In this document: positions 17,359-26,421 of the stretch, in pieces
How positions within the stretch are numbered: the first letter of the stretch is position 1
How the letters are laid out: each line of letters begins with the position of its first letter
Assembly: GCA_009928855.1 (NCBI GenBank)
Contig: SABV01000008.1
Span: forward strand, 1-37,160
Length of the DNA: 37,160 nucleotides
Direction of reading: 5' to 3'
Source: Erysipelotrichia bacterium
GTDB lineage: Bacteria > Muiribacteriota > Ozemobacteria > Ozemobacterales > Ozemobacteraceae
The notes under the pieces: generated by a model
The model's input: the letters and a program-made list of their open reading frames with translations, nothing else
The model's database searches: none
Told to the model about the DNA's origin: nothing
Program-made: the position numbers and the translations under genes

Positions 17359-18657
17359 GTGCGTATGAAATTTCATCTTATCTCTCTTGGGTGTTCAAAA
17401 AACACCGCTGATTCAGAAAAAATAGCCAATCGCTTTGTTGCAGCGGGATGGCAATGGGTCTCTGCGCCGGCATCGGCAAATCTTTTGCTGATAAACACCT
17501 GCGGATTCATTAACGATGCCAAAGAAGAGTCGCTGCGCACAATAATGGATGCCATTGCGCTTAAAAACACCGCCAACGCCATGAAAACAGCTGTCTTCGG
17601 CTGTCTCGTCAAGCGTTACCACGCTGAAATAGCCCAACAGATACCCGAGATAGACTATCTCTATGAGTTTTTAACAGACAGCGAGCTTGATTTTCTCATT
17701 GGATCAGGCAACACGGCAACCGCGACCCCAGATTACAGCCAAAGCTGGCGGTTTTTCACTCCGCCCCACACCGGCATACTCAAAATAGCCGAAGGTTGCA
17801 GCAACCGCTGCTCTTATTGTGCGATTCCTGGCATCAGAGGGGCGTTTTATTCTTTTCCAGAGAGCGAAATACTAGATGAAGCCAGGCGTCTTGCCGCTTC
17901 TGGAGCCCGCGAAATATCAGTAGTCGCTCAAGACATCACCCGATACGGCACAGACAATGGCGGAGCATGCACCCTACCGGGGCTTGTAACCCGACTGGCT
18001 GAAATTGATGGCATAGACTGGATCAGACTTCATTACATGCATCCACGCGGGCTTACAACTGCGCTGTTAGATAATCTTTACAGCATTAAAAAAGTATTGC
18101 CATATTTTGACATCCCCTTTCAGCACATATCAGATCGAATTCTTGGCGCAATGAACCGCCACACCTCGCCTGATCACATAAAAAAGCTCATTACACATAT
18201 CAGAAGCACTTACCCTGAAGCTGCTATTCGCACAACCTTCATAGTCGGATTTCCCGGTGAAAAGAAAAAAGACTTTGACGACCTCGTCGGTTTCATCGAA
18301 GAATACCCGCTCGATCGCGTCGGCGCGTTCATGTATTCCCCGGAAGAAGGCACCGAAGCTTCACTGATGCACCCGCAGGTTTCGAAAGCAACAAAACAGG
18401 CCCGCCTGGACCAGCTAATGACACTTCAACAACTGATACTGGAAGAACGCAACCTCAGACTCGTCGGGCAAACTCAACAGATAATCGTAGACGAGATAAT
18501 CGAAGGCAAAGCCCGCGGAAGAACGCAAGCAGACGCCTACGAAGTCGATAACACAACAACAATAGATAATCCGGGTAAAATCAGGCCCGGCGATATAGTC
18601 AAAGTAAAAATAACCGCTGCCGATGCTTATGACTTCAAAGCGGAGCTGATAAAATGA
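17359..18657 (+). CDS. rimO: Ribosomal protein S12 methylthiotransferase (radical SAM)
   Basis: ISLGCSKNTADSE, INTCGFINDAKEES, EGCSNRCSYCAIPGIRG radical-SAM CxxxCxxC, C-terminal TRAM-like GRTQADAYEVDN...; start GTG 17359 or ATG 17365. Confidence 0.92.
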   Translation: MRMKFHLISLGCSKNTADSEKIANRFVAAGWQWVSAPASANLLLINTCGFINDAKEESLRTIMDAIALKNTANAMKTAVFGCLVKRYHAEIAQQIPEIDYLYEFLTDSELDFLIGSGNTATATPDYSQSWRFFTPPHTGILKIAEGCSNRCSYCAIPGIRGAFYSFPESEILDEARRLAASGAREISVVAQDITRYGTDNGGACTLPGLVTRLAEIDGIDWIRLHYMHPRGLTTALLDNLYSIKKVLPYFDIPFQHISDRILGAMNRHTSPDHIKKLITHIRSTYPEAAIRTTFIVGFPGEKKKDFDDLVGFIEEYPLDRVGAFMYSPEEGTEASLMHPQVSKATKQARLDQLMTLQQLILEERNLRLVGQTQQIIVDEIIEGKARGRTQADAYEVDNTTTIDNPGKIRPGDIVKVKITAADAYDFKAELIK

Positions 18658-19265
18658 CGCTGGCCACCAAACTGACATTGGCACGAGTGGCAGCTATACC
18701 GTTTTTTATGATGGCCTTTTTTTACCGTGCTCCCGGGGCCTCGCTTGACTCAGACTGGGGCAAAATTGTGGCCACGGTTATTTTTATAGCTGCAGCCATA
18801 ACTGATTATTATGATGGCTACCTTGCCCGCAGGTATCAAGAAGTCACCACTTTCGGAAAATTTATCGACCCGATTGCCGACAAGTTGCTTGTTTCAACAG
18901 CTCTGATAGCAATGGTCGAATATCGCGATATTAGCGGTACAACAGCCTGGGTAGCGATTATCATCATCGCAAGAGAGTTTGCCGTTACCGGGCTGAGGCT
19001 TATATGCGCTGAACAAGGGCAGGTAATTGACGCCAGCGGAGCCGGAAAACTGAAAACGACGGCGCAGCTCACTGCAATCATCACAGCGCTGTGTTTTCTT
19101 TCGATACGAATTCTTTTGCTCTCTTACGCGCAGCATGGCTATCTTGAGCTACTGATGCAATATTACGCTGTTATAATACAAGGTCTGATGATTATTGCAG
19201 CGTTGGCGACAATTTACTCAGGTTATGACTATTTCAAAAAGAATTGGCACTTCCTGGACGAATAG
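18654..19265 (+). CDS. pgsA: CDP-diacylglycerol-glycerol-3-phosphate 3-phosphatidyltransferase
   Basis: CDP-alcohol phosphatidyltransferase signature AITDYYDGYLARRYQEVTTFGKFIDPIADKLL; ATGA overlap with rimO. Confidence 0.93.
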   Translation: MTLATKLTLARVAAIPFFMMAFFYRAPGASLDSDWGKIVATVIFIAAAITDYYDGYLARRYQEVTTFGKFIDPIADKLLVSTALIAMVEYRDISGTTAWVAIIIIAREFAVTGLRLICAEQGQVIDASGAGKLKTTAQLTAIITALCFLSIRILLLSYAQHGYLELLMQYYAVIIQGLMIIAALATIYSGYDYFKKNWHFLDE

Positions 19266-19728
19266 TTCAGCGAGTATAACAACTATAAGGCTTTTGGGCT
19301 CATGCTTTGGTCTGGGCTATTTTACGCGGGCCCCTGGAACGCTTGGCAGTCTGCCTGGCATTTTGCTCTTTCTGGCGACTCGCAACCTCAGCACATGGGC
19401 GCAAATTGGAATATTTTTTGCCTTCTGCCTGCTGGCAATAGGAATTTCTGAAAAGCTGGAAAAAATAGAACGCACAAAAGATCCAGAAGAAATTGTAATA
19501 GATGAGGCTGTCGGCATGTGGGTATCTTTACTTTTCATATGGGATGCAAGCTTTGCAACTATTCTCATCGGGTTTCTGATCTTTCGCTTTCTTGATATTT
19601 TTAAACCCTTCCCTGTCAATCTTTTTCAGACCTTTCGCGGTGGCACAGGCATCATAGCAGACGATATTGCTTCAGGCATGCTTACGAACTTCATATTGCG
19701 AATACTTCTGCTAAAAGGGATTCTTTAA
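19225..19728 (+). CDS. pgpA: Phosphatidylglycerophosphatase A
   Basis: GLGYFTRAPGTLGSLPGILLFL, EEIVIDEAVGMWVSLLF, RFLDIFKPFPVNLFQ, GIIADDIASGM typical of PgpA. Track ORF opens at TTG 19195; ATG at 19225 (overlapping pgsA) is my preferred start, but it is uncertain. Confidence 0.88.
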   Translation: MTISKRIGTSWTNSSASITTIRLLGSCFGLGYFTRAPGTLGSLPGILLFLATRNLSTWAQIGIFFAFCLLAIGISEKLEKIERTKDPEEIVIDEAVGMWVSLLFIWDASFATILIGFLIFRFLDIFKPFPVNLFQTFRGGTGIIADDIASGMLTNFILRILLLKGIL

Positions 19729-19936
19729 AACAATTTCGCGTTAAGCAAACAAGAGCAGCAAACGCGAGAACCGCCACCGGCAACTTTTTCCTCCCCTGCC
19801 CTGCCTGCCCTGCCCTGTTCTTGCAGAAACAAAGCAACTGATAAGCTGCGCCTCATGGTTAATTCAACTTATTTTCACGCGCCAACACACGATTTTCCTG
19901 TTAAAGTAATTTTTAACAAACTCAAAATTGTCCCAT

Positions 19937-19970
19937 AAAAAAAGCAGCCACCCTGAGGTGGCTGCTTTTA
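19937..19970. terminator. Bidirectional intrinsic terminator between pgpA (+) and the C25 peptidase (-)
   Basis: AAAAAAAGCAGCCACC-CTGA-GGTGGCTGCTTTTA; A-run and T-run flank the stem on both strands; lies between converging genes. Confidence 0.88.
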
Positions 19971-19983
19971 TCTAATTTAATAA

Positions 19984-21933
19984 TTAGAAGGTAATGGGCT
20001 GATCGACAACCGGAACAATGTCGGCACCAATAACTGTTACATAGCCTTCAGTCATTTCTGCGGGCATAGTTACAACTGCTTCACCAGCATCGTTAGTGGT
20101 AGCAACGTGAACATTTTCAACACCATTGGTGTAAACGCTTACACGAGCATTGCTGACAGCCTTGCCTGCTTCGTCGAGAACATTAACTTTAACAGTTACG
20201 TTTTCGTCGTTGCGGGTAGCTCTTGATTCAGCAGCAACGGTAACCGGGGCTTTGAAACGAACATTCAAAGTGCCATCACCATAAAGGTGCCACTGTTCAA
20301 GCATCATTACGCCAGATTTATTGGGTTCAGCAGTGTAGAGTTCGAGGCCTTTGATGATACCATTGATAAAGATACCGCCAGTGGTTTTGTAAACTTCGTT
20401 GGCAATATAGTTCTTGTTGAATTCAGCCTGAACGTGAATCGGGGGAACCCATTCCATGTTAGTGGTTGAACCGGCATAGGATACGGCACCAGCTGGTTTT
20501 TCGATGTTGCCTGAGCGCATCCACGCTTCACCGAAACCGGTAAAGTTTACAAAACGACCATTAACACAAGCTACATCCCAGATTACGGGCATCTGCCAAC
20601 CGTTGGCAAGTTTGCCAGCATCAGTGTTGCTGAATCTGGTAGTGCCCCAGCTTGTTCCTGAACCATGGCCCAGGTAATTGATGAGGCTGACGCCTTCGTT
20701 AACAGCGGCATGAACCATAGCTGCACTTGCGCCTGGATCGTAAGCTTTTACGATGTCGGTGAACATTTTGCCAAGAAGAGTGGTGCGGATTTCTTCGATA
20801 TAAGCGTAATCTTTAGGATTACCTTCAGCCGAACCAATACCAAGACCTCTGGTATACCAGGCCTTGTTGGTGGTGGGGAAACGTTCGTAGTTTACGAACT
20901 TGGCAACCTGATAGGCAACTTCTTCTGGAGTATTGGCAGAGAGGCGGCTGATGATTGCATCCGGAACATGATCGTCACCGGCGAGTTTTACGTAGCAGGG
21001 GTCAGAGTCGGCGCGTTCTTTAACGCCCTTGTTAGTTGGGATCTGTTCAGCATCGCCAACGAGCATTACGTGAGTCATGCCACCCTGGTTAAATTCATCC
21101 TGAATGAAAGCTTTAACTTCAGTATTGGTTTTACCAACTTCAGTCATGGGCACCATTTTTACTTCAATGCCACATTTCTTTTTCCAGTCGATGAAAGGCT
21201 TCATAGAATCCATGAATGCATCATGGCAGAGGATCAGGAGGCGGCCATTTTCGTCAAGACGAGGAAGACGAGAGGTTGCCTGCTTGAAATTTACGAAAGT
21301 GTTTTTATAGATTGGTTCAAAAACTTTGCTGATCGGGCCGGATTTTGTTATTACATTTTTAGAAGCCTGATCGTCAGAAGCAAGAGAGATCTTAATTCTT
21401 TTGTGAATTCTGAGTTTGTTTTTGATCGGGTTATACTGAACGGGGTTAACGATCAGATTGACGCCACGAACTTCACGGAAAATAAAAGGTTCGCCCATTT
21501 TCACGAGGTCTGCATCTGCAGGATACCAGGTGTCGGCGCTGTAAACTTCGCCAAAATTATAGGGAACATCAGCAGGATTGATATTGCGGGTAAAGTTGCC
21601 TTTGCTGGGCACGATACGTGCGTCGATATCAATGATTTCTGATTCAAGGCTGTTAACTGTGAATACAGGACGACGAGCGGGGTCTACCATGACCATTGCA
21701 GTATATCTTGGAAGAGTCGGCGCATCTTTATCATACGAAATTGATGCTTCGGGTGCGGTGACTTCAAGGGCTTTAGCGCCAAGAACCTGAGTTTCGCTGA
21801 AATTGACTTCGGGACAATCAATTTCGAGAGTGGTTGCATAACCACGAGATTCACTTACGCTGACACCGGCGGCAAATGCCGCACCAGAACTCAGCATACA
21901 AAGAGCCAGGAACAAAGTATTAAAACGTTTCAA
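19984..21933 (-). CDS. Gingipain-like C25 family cysteine peptidase, exported
   Basis: Signal peptide MKRFNTLFLALCMLSSGAAFAAG; C25 catalytic motifs INYLGHGSGTSWG (His) and WDVACVNGRF (Cys); C-terminal Ig-like domain. TTG start with AGGAGG SD. Confidence 0.9.
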   Translation of the reverse strand: MKRFNTLFLALCMLSSGAAFAAGVSVSESRGYATTLEIDCPEVNFSETQVLGAKALEVTAPEASISYDKDAPTLPRYTAMVMVDPARRPVFTVNSLESEIIDIDARIVPSKGNFTRNINPADVPYNFGEVYSADTWYPADADLVKMGEPFIFREVRGVNLIVNPVQYNPIKNKLRIHKRIKISLASDDQASKNVITKSGPISKVFEPIYKNTFVNFKQATSRLPRLDENGRLLILCHDAFMDSMKPFIDWKKKCGIEVKMVPMTEVGKTNTEVKAFIQDEFNQGGMTHVMLVGDAEQIPTNKGVKERADSDPCYVKLAGDDHVPDAIISRLSANTPEEVAYQVAKFVNYERFPTTNKAWYTRGLGIGSAEGNPKDYAYIEEIRTTLLGKMFTDIVKAYDPGASAAMVHAAVNEGVSLINYLGHGSGTSWGTTRFSNTDAGKLANGWQMPVIWDVACVNGRFVNFTGFGEAWMRSGNIEKPAGAVSYAGSTTNMEWVPPIHVQAEFNKNYIANEVYKTTGGIFINGIIKGLELYTAEPNKSGVMMLEQWHLYGDGTLNVRFKAPVTVAAESRATRNDENVTVKVNVLDEAGKAVSNARVSVYTNGVENVHVATTNDAGEAVVTMPAEMTEGYVTVIGADIVPVVDQPITF

Positions 21934-21982
21934 GCTTTTCCTCCTAAATTACTTATGATACTTATCAAAGCTTCATTTTTTG

Positions 21983-22011
21983 ATTATACGGATTGGTACA
22001 CTCGAGCGCAA
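21983..22011 (-). promoter_or_regulatory. Sigma70-like promoter for the C25 peptidase gene
   Basis: Minus strand TTGCGC (22011-22006), 17 nt spacer, consensus TATAAT (21988-21983). Confidence 0.65.
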
Positions 22012-22044
22012 TAGCCTGACAAAAAAAAATCCGCAAAATTCCGC

Positions 22045-22083
22045 AAAAAAAAACTTTTTCGGGTTCTGAAAAAGTTTTTTTTA
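22045..22083. terminator. A/T-rich intrinsic terminator downstream of RNase D gene
   Basis: AAAAAAAACTTTTTC-GGGTTCT-GAAAAAGTTTTTTTT, about 15 bp stem, flanked by A-run/T-run; located between the rnd stop (22107) and the C25 promoter. Confidence 0.65.
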
Positions 22084-22106
22084 AACACAGTGCCGCAAGC
22101 AGGTGG

Positions 22107-23384
22107 CTAAGAAACATCTCCCGGCCTTTTACGGCGGCGACGACGGGGTTTTTTGGTGTGTTGCGGGGGTTCCTGTTGAAGAAGAGGCAAAAAGTCTTCG
22201 GCAAGAATTCTGGCCTGCCAGTCGTGCAAAATTTCACTCTGAACAAGTGCGCCAAGGGTCTCGGGTCTACTTCTGGCAAGTTCGTATAAGGCATTTGTCG
22301 GCGCCAAAACTGATGCAGGGATCTGCATACGGTTTGCCATATCGTCACGAATTTCCCGCAAAGACTTGGCAAGTTCGCCTTCCCATGAATTCAATAATTC
22401 ACGCCTGTCTCTCGGTTTAAAAGGTTTTTCGAGACCACCAAGATCAGCCTCAAGACCGGCTCTTATCGCGGCCTGCAATTCTGTTCCGTGGCGGGCAAGA
22501 AATTCTCTGCCAATGCTTTTGATGACCATGAGCCCAGAAATGCTTCTTGGTGCCTGTCGTGCAATCTCGATCAATGCCTGGTTATTTAAAAGCATGAAAG
22601 CAGCACGATCCATTCGTTCTGCTATCTGCTCACGCAGGTTCCACACTTCTTTTAAAACAGCCAGAGATCTTGGCGACAGTCTAGACGAGCCTTTGATTCT
22701 GAAGGCAAAAGGATCACACACATGGGGTTGCGCTTCTCGAGCCTGCCTTGCAATAAATTCACATTCCTGCATCACCCAGTCATAACGACCAAGCTCTTTG
22801 AGTTCAGCCACAAGATTGTCATAGATTGGCACAAGACATACGGCGTCAAGAAGACCGTATTCTTTCATGGCCGTGGTCAGAGGTCGTCTGGACCAGTCAC
22901 AACGCTGCAGGCGCTTATCGAGAGTGAATCCCAGGTATTTTTCGGTCAGAGCTCTGAGCCCCAGCTCCTGCTGACCAATAAACTCGGCGCCTTTGCGAGT
23001 GTCGAACATGCGCGGAATGAATATTTCAAGATCACGGGCCAGCATCGAAATATCATAATCTCCGCCATGAAAAATCCACAGACAGTGGTTTTCGTTCGTA
23101 AATTTGCGAAAAGGCGAAAAATCCATGATTTTCTGGGGATCAATAATTGCCGCTTCTTTTCGCGTAGCGATCTGAATGAGGTTTACCCGTGAGTAATAGC
23201 GATAAAAACCTGCAGACTCAACATCTACGGCAACAATATCTTCTCTGGAAGCCCGGGTAAAAAAATTTGCAAGTTCTTCGGTAGTTTCAATGACCTTAGC
23301 GTTGTCTATAAAGGGTTTTGGGTCGAATTCAATTTTCATCAGTGACCTGTCGAGTGATTCAAGTTTGACCATACAAGCGGTCAA
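22107..23384 (-). CDS. rnd: Ribonuclease D (DEDDy exonuclease + HRDC)
   Basis: AVDVESAGFYRYYSRVNLIQIA (DxE), FHGGDYDISML, EYGLLDAVCL (YxxxD), then HRDC-like region; basic tail KKPRRRRRKRPGDVS. Likely true start is MKIEFDPK (23339), preceded by AGG. Confidence 0.88.
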   Translation of the reverse strand: MTACMVKLESLDRSLMKIEFDPKPFIDNAKVIETTEELANFFTRASREDIVAVDVESAGFYRYYSRVNLIQIATRKEAAIIDPQKIMDFSPFRKFTNENHCLWIFHGGDYDISMLARDLEIFIPRMFDTRKGAEFIGQQELGLRALTEKYLGFTLDKRLQRCDWSRRPLTTAMKEYGLLDAVCLVPIYDNLVAELKELGRYDWVMQECEFIARQAREAQPHVCDPFAFRIKGSSRLSPRSLAVLKEVWNLREQIAERMDRAAFMLLNNQALIEIARQAPRSISGLMVIKSIGREFLARHGTELQAAIRAGLEADLGGLEKPFKPRDRRELLNSWEGELAKSLREIRDDMANRMQIPASVLAPTNALYELARSRPETLGALVQSEILHDWQARILAEDFLPLLQQEPPQHTKKPRRRRRKRPGDVS

Positions 23385-23448
23385 TCAAATAATTATCATA
23401 TTTCGAGTTATTTAAGCAGCTTTTTTTTTGCAAAACATACAATTTAAG

Positions 23449-26403
23449 TTATTTGTGGGTGAGAATATATCTTCCATCCCACCCTTCAGGTGGCGGAGCT
23501 TCCTTGTATTCCTGGCAGCGTTTGATATAGGTAGCGCTGGGGCCATCATTTGGCCAGCGACTCAAAATTTCTTCAAAAGTAGCGATCGCTTCATCCCATT
23601 TTCGCTCCAGATGTAGCTGAATAGCTCTGTCATAAAGTTCAGCAAGTTCAAACCAGCCAAAAGGTTCTTTGCCTTTTTCGCTCACCAGCTCAAAAACTTT
23701 TACCGGCTCTTTTTTACCTTTAACAGCAAGAAAATCTAGAAATCTTCCGGTTATTACATGTTTAACCCGCTGAAAAGTCGCGTCACTGACCATCATCATC
23801 GTGCCATATTCCTTGTTGGCCCCTTCCAGTCTTGACGCCAGATTTACACCATCGCCCATACAGGTAAAATTCATCTGTGCCTTATTTGAGCCCATATAGC
23901 CAACAACCACATTGGCAGTATTTACGCCAGCTCTGGCAGCAACTCGCGGCAGGCCTCTTTTCGCCCAGCCGATCTGCAATTCATTGATTTTACGCTGCAT
24001 GGCCAAGGCGCACAAGCAGGCTCTAACTGGGTGATCATCCTGCTGTTTCGGAAAGTTCCAGAATGCCATTACAGCATCTCCGATAAATTTGTCGAGGGTT
24101 CCACCGTATTCAAACAGCAGATCAGTCATTGCACCAAGATACTCGTTGAGAAGAATTACGAGTTCTTCGGGCGTAAGAGCTTCAGAGATAGAAGTAAAGC
24201 CGGCCACGTCAGAAAAGAAAATCGTCAATTCAACTTTGTCACCACCCGGTTTGACAAGTTCGGGGTTGTCTAGCATGTATTGAACGACATCTGCGGCGAC
24301 GAAACGCGAAAACATATCTTTGGTCGTCTGAGCACGGGCGCGCTGACGAATATAATTCGTCAACGTATCCAAGGCCCATATTAGCGGGTAAGCAACAACG
24401 AGAGATGAAAAATTAAAAAGCTGGCGACCCACATGATAAGATTCGAAAGCCTGCCAGAAAGCCCCGGCAACAAAAGCCAAAGTAAGAAACGCCCCTGTTA
24501 CCGGAGAAAGTATATCAAGCAGAAAACCCAGAAGGAGGCAGGAAAGAAAAAGCGCAAAAATGGTGTGCCAGGCATTCGGATGTTTTATATAGCGCTGTTC
24601 AACAATATTCAGAATGGCATTGGCATGAATCTCGACCCCCATCAGGGGATCTTTTTGAACCATGAACGGGGTATCCAGATTAAGGGGTGTGGGATAAAAG
24701 TCAAAATCGCTCAATTCAAAAGGCCCTGCGATCATAATCTTGCCACCCTTGTTGTTGCCGTAAGACAAAGTACGGTTATGAGCAAATGCGGCTTTTAACT
24801 TCTTATTGGGGTTCTGGGCATAAAAACTCTCAAGCGTTTTTTTATCGAGGCATTCAAATAAAGAAACTGATTCAATAGCCGGTTTGCCCATTTTGCCTTT
24901 AACCGTAGAGCCCGCGAAGTCAAGAATCATTCTTCCCTGTGCGTTAACGGGAATTTCAAGATCATTTATTTTTAAAGGGCCCTTAAAAGCTCCCCGCGCA
25001 AAATCGGGGTAAATTCTCTTCAGTTCATCCTGCATTGCCTTCTCGTAGTAGTTTTCATTCTTTTTTGCATCGAGAGCGAGCATGGCAACCAGCAGATTGA
25101 ATGATGGCATAAGACGTTTTTTGTCTTCATCAGCAACAAACAGTGGCACTTCTGTTACATAGCTTTTGTTGCCGGTGCTGATATCTATCATGGCAACTCT
25201 GGTGTTGCTCTTCACAAAATTGTTCAGAGGCAATATTTGACGAGTTCTGGTCTGCAATATTCCAGAACCAGAAACCTGGTGGGGCTGATAACCGCCAGTA
25301 TCAGAGCTCGCAGTGTCGCTGTCCTCGACGATATGCTCCTCTTCAATTTTGGTATGAGCCGCCAGAACTATTGCGCTGGAAGACGAAGCAATGACAGCCT
25401 CAAGGTTCTGGTCTACGGAGGGTTCTTTTTGCCCCTGCAGGACAAAGTCGAAGGCAATTACCCCGGCAGGCTCCACAAGATATTCTCTGGGCAGACCGGG
25501 AGTAGTCATAAGAAAAACAATCGACATCACCGTATTTTTTTTGGGGAAAAGGCTGATCTTGAGCGAAAAGTCTGCGGTGCCAAGCCCGGTTAGAATATTT
25601 TGCCAGCGTTCAAGCAGAACCCGCGGTGCTTGCTCATCAGACTTCGAAGCTGCAGAATCATCCTCTTCATCAATTGATTCATCAGGAAAAACCTGCTGAT
25701 AAACCTCTTCGCTCGTCCAGTCTGTCATCAAGGTGGGCAAAATCAAGGGGTTTCGCCCACCGGCGAGCACCTTAAAAGCGTTCTGCCCTTTTGGAAGCCA
25801 GAACTGGCCCTCTGCCTGCATCAACACGTTCAACCCCGGTCTTTCTGGGGCTGCTTTAAAACAGTCTCTGACCTGACGGCTCATCGAGCGCCACTTTTCT
25901 TGATTGAACGGGTCACTATCAGCCATTTTTAGGGTTTCTGTGCCATCAAGAAAACCCGACCATTCATTAAAAGAAGATCTTATTGGAAGATCTCTGACAT
26001 TCGAGAACAGGCCGATATCCAGACGAAAAATCTCAAGTTTTTGGGCTCTGACAGAAGTTGATCTCTCGGCAAGCTGTGGATTACCCAGCAATGAAAACAT
26101 CGATGCGAATTCTGTGCGATCCGGGTTTTTACCGATAAGTTCAGAGGTGGCCTGATCTTTTTTGACAATGACAATCTGATTATTGGTTTTGGGAAGCTGG
26201 TAACCAAACTGAAAAATAAGGGCATTCAGATAGTTGTCTAAACCGCGAAAAAAACCGCCGGCAGCCAGAAGAAACGAGACAAAAGCGCAACAAAAACCAA
26301 AAATCAAACCGGTGCGATATTTATCAGGGCTTTTTCCTGCAGTTTTGGCAATCGGCGAGAATCCCAGAAACGACTTCAACTTTTCCCGAAAACCAGCGCT
26401 CAT
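23449..26403 (-). CDS. CHASE2-domain class III adenylate/guanylate cyclase
   Basis: N-terminal TM + large CHASE2-like extracytoplasmic region, TM cluster, cyclase catalytic domain (LTIFFSDVAGFTSISEALTPEELV..., LDKFIGDAVMAFWNFP, NFTCMGDGVNLASRLEGANKEYG), C-terminal TPR-like tail ...PPPEGWDGRYILTHK. Confidence 0.93.
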   Translation of the reverse strand: MSAGFREKLKSFLGFSPIAKTAGKSPDKYRTGLIFGFCCAFVSFLLAAGGFFRGLDNYLNALIFQFGYQLPKTNNQIVIVKKDQATSELIGKNPDRTEFASMFSLLGNPQLAERSTSVRAQKLEIFRLDIGLFSNVRDLPIRSSFNEWSGFLDGTETLKMADSDPFNQEKWRSMSRQVRDCFKAAPERPGLNVLMQAEGQFWLPKGQNAFKVLAGGRNPLILPTLMTDWTSEEVYQQVFPDESIDEEDDSAASKSDEQAPRVLLERWQNILTGLGTADFSLKISLFPKKNTVMSIVFLMTTPGLPREYLVEPAGVIAFDFVLQGQKEPSVDQNLEAVIASSSSAIVLAAHTKIEEEHIVEDSDTASSDTGGYQPHQVSGSGILQTRTRQILPLNNFVKSNTRVAMIDISTGNKSYVTEVPLFVADEDKKRLMPSFNLLVAMLALDAKKNENYYEKAMQDELKRIYPDFARGAFKGPLKINDLEIPVNAQGRMILDFAGSTVKGKMGKPAIESVSLFECLDKKTLESFYAQNPNKKLKAAFAHNRTLSYGNNKGGKIMIAGPFELSDFDFYPTPLNLDTPFMVQKDPLMGVEIHANAILNIVEQRYIKHPNAWHTIFALFLSCLLLGFLLDILSPVTGAFLTLAFVAGAFWQAFESYHVGRQLFNFSSLVVAYPLIWALDTLTNYIRQRARAQTTKDMFSRFVAADVVQYMLDNPELVKPGGDKVELTIFFSDVAGFTSISEALTPEELVILLNEYLGAMTDLLFEYGGTLDKFIGDAVMAFWNFPKQQDDHPVRACLCALAMQRKINELQIGWAKRGLPRVAARAGVNTANVVVGYMGSNKAQMNFTCMGDGVNLASRLEGANKEYGTMMMVSDATFQRVKHVITGRFLDFLAVKGKKEPVKVFELVSEKGKEPFGWFELAELYDRAIQLHLERKWDEAIATFEEILSRWPNDGPSATYIKRCQEYKEAPPPEGWDGRYILTHK

Positions 26404-26421
26404 ACGTAACCTCTCAAAAAC

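Noticed and set aside
19793-19817. CCCCTGCCCTGCCTGCCCTGCCCTG low-complexity tract
   Set aside because: Short C/T/G microsatellite-like run in a convergent intergenic region; no palindromic REP structure or coding role supported.
20665-21642. 325-aa plus-strand ORF
   Set aside because: Antisense to the C25 peptidase with intact catalytic motifs; best explained by codon bias in the real gene.
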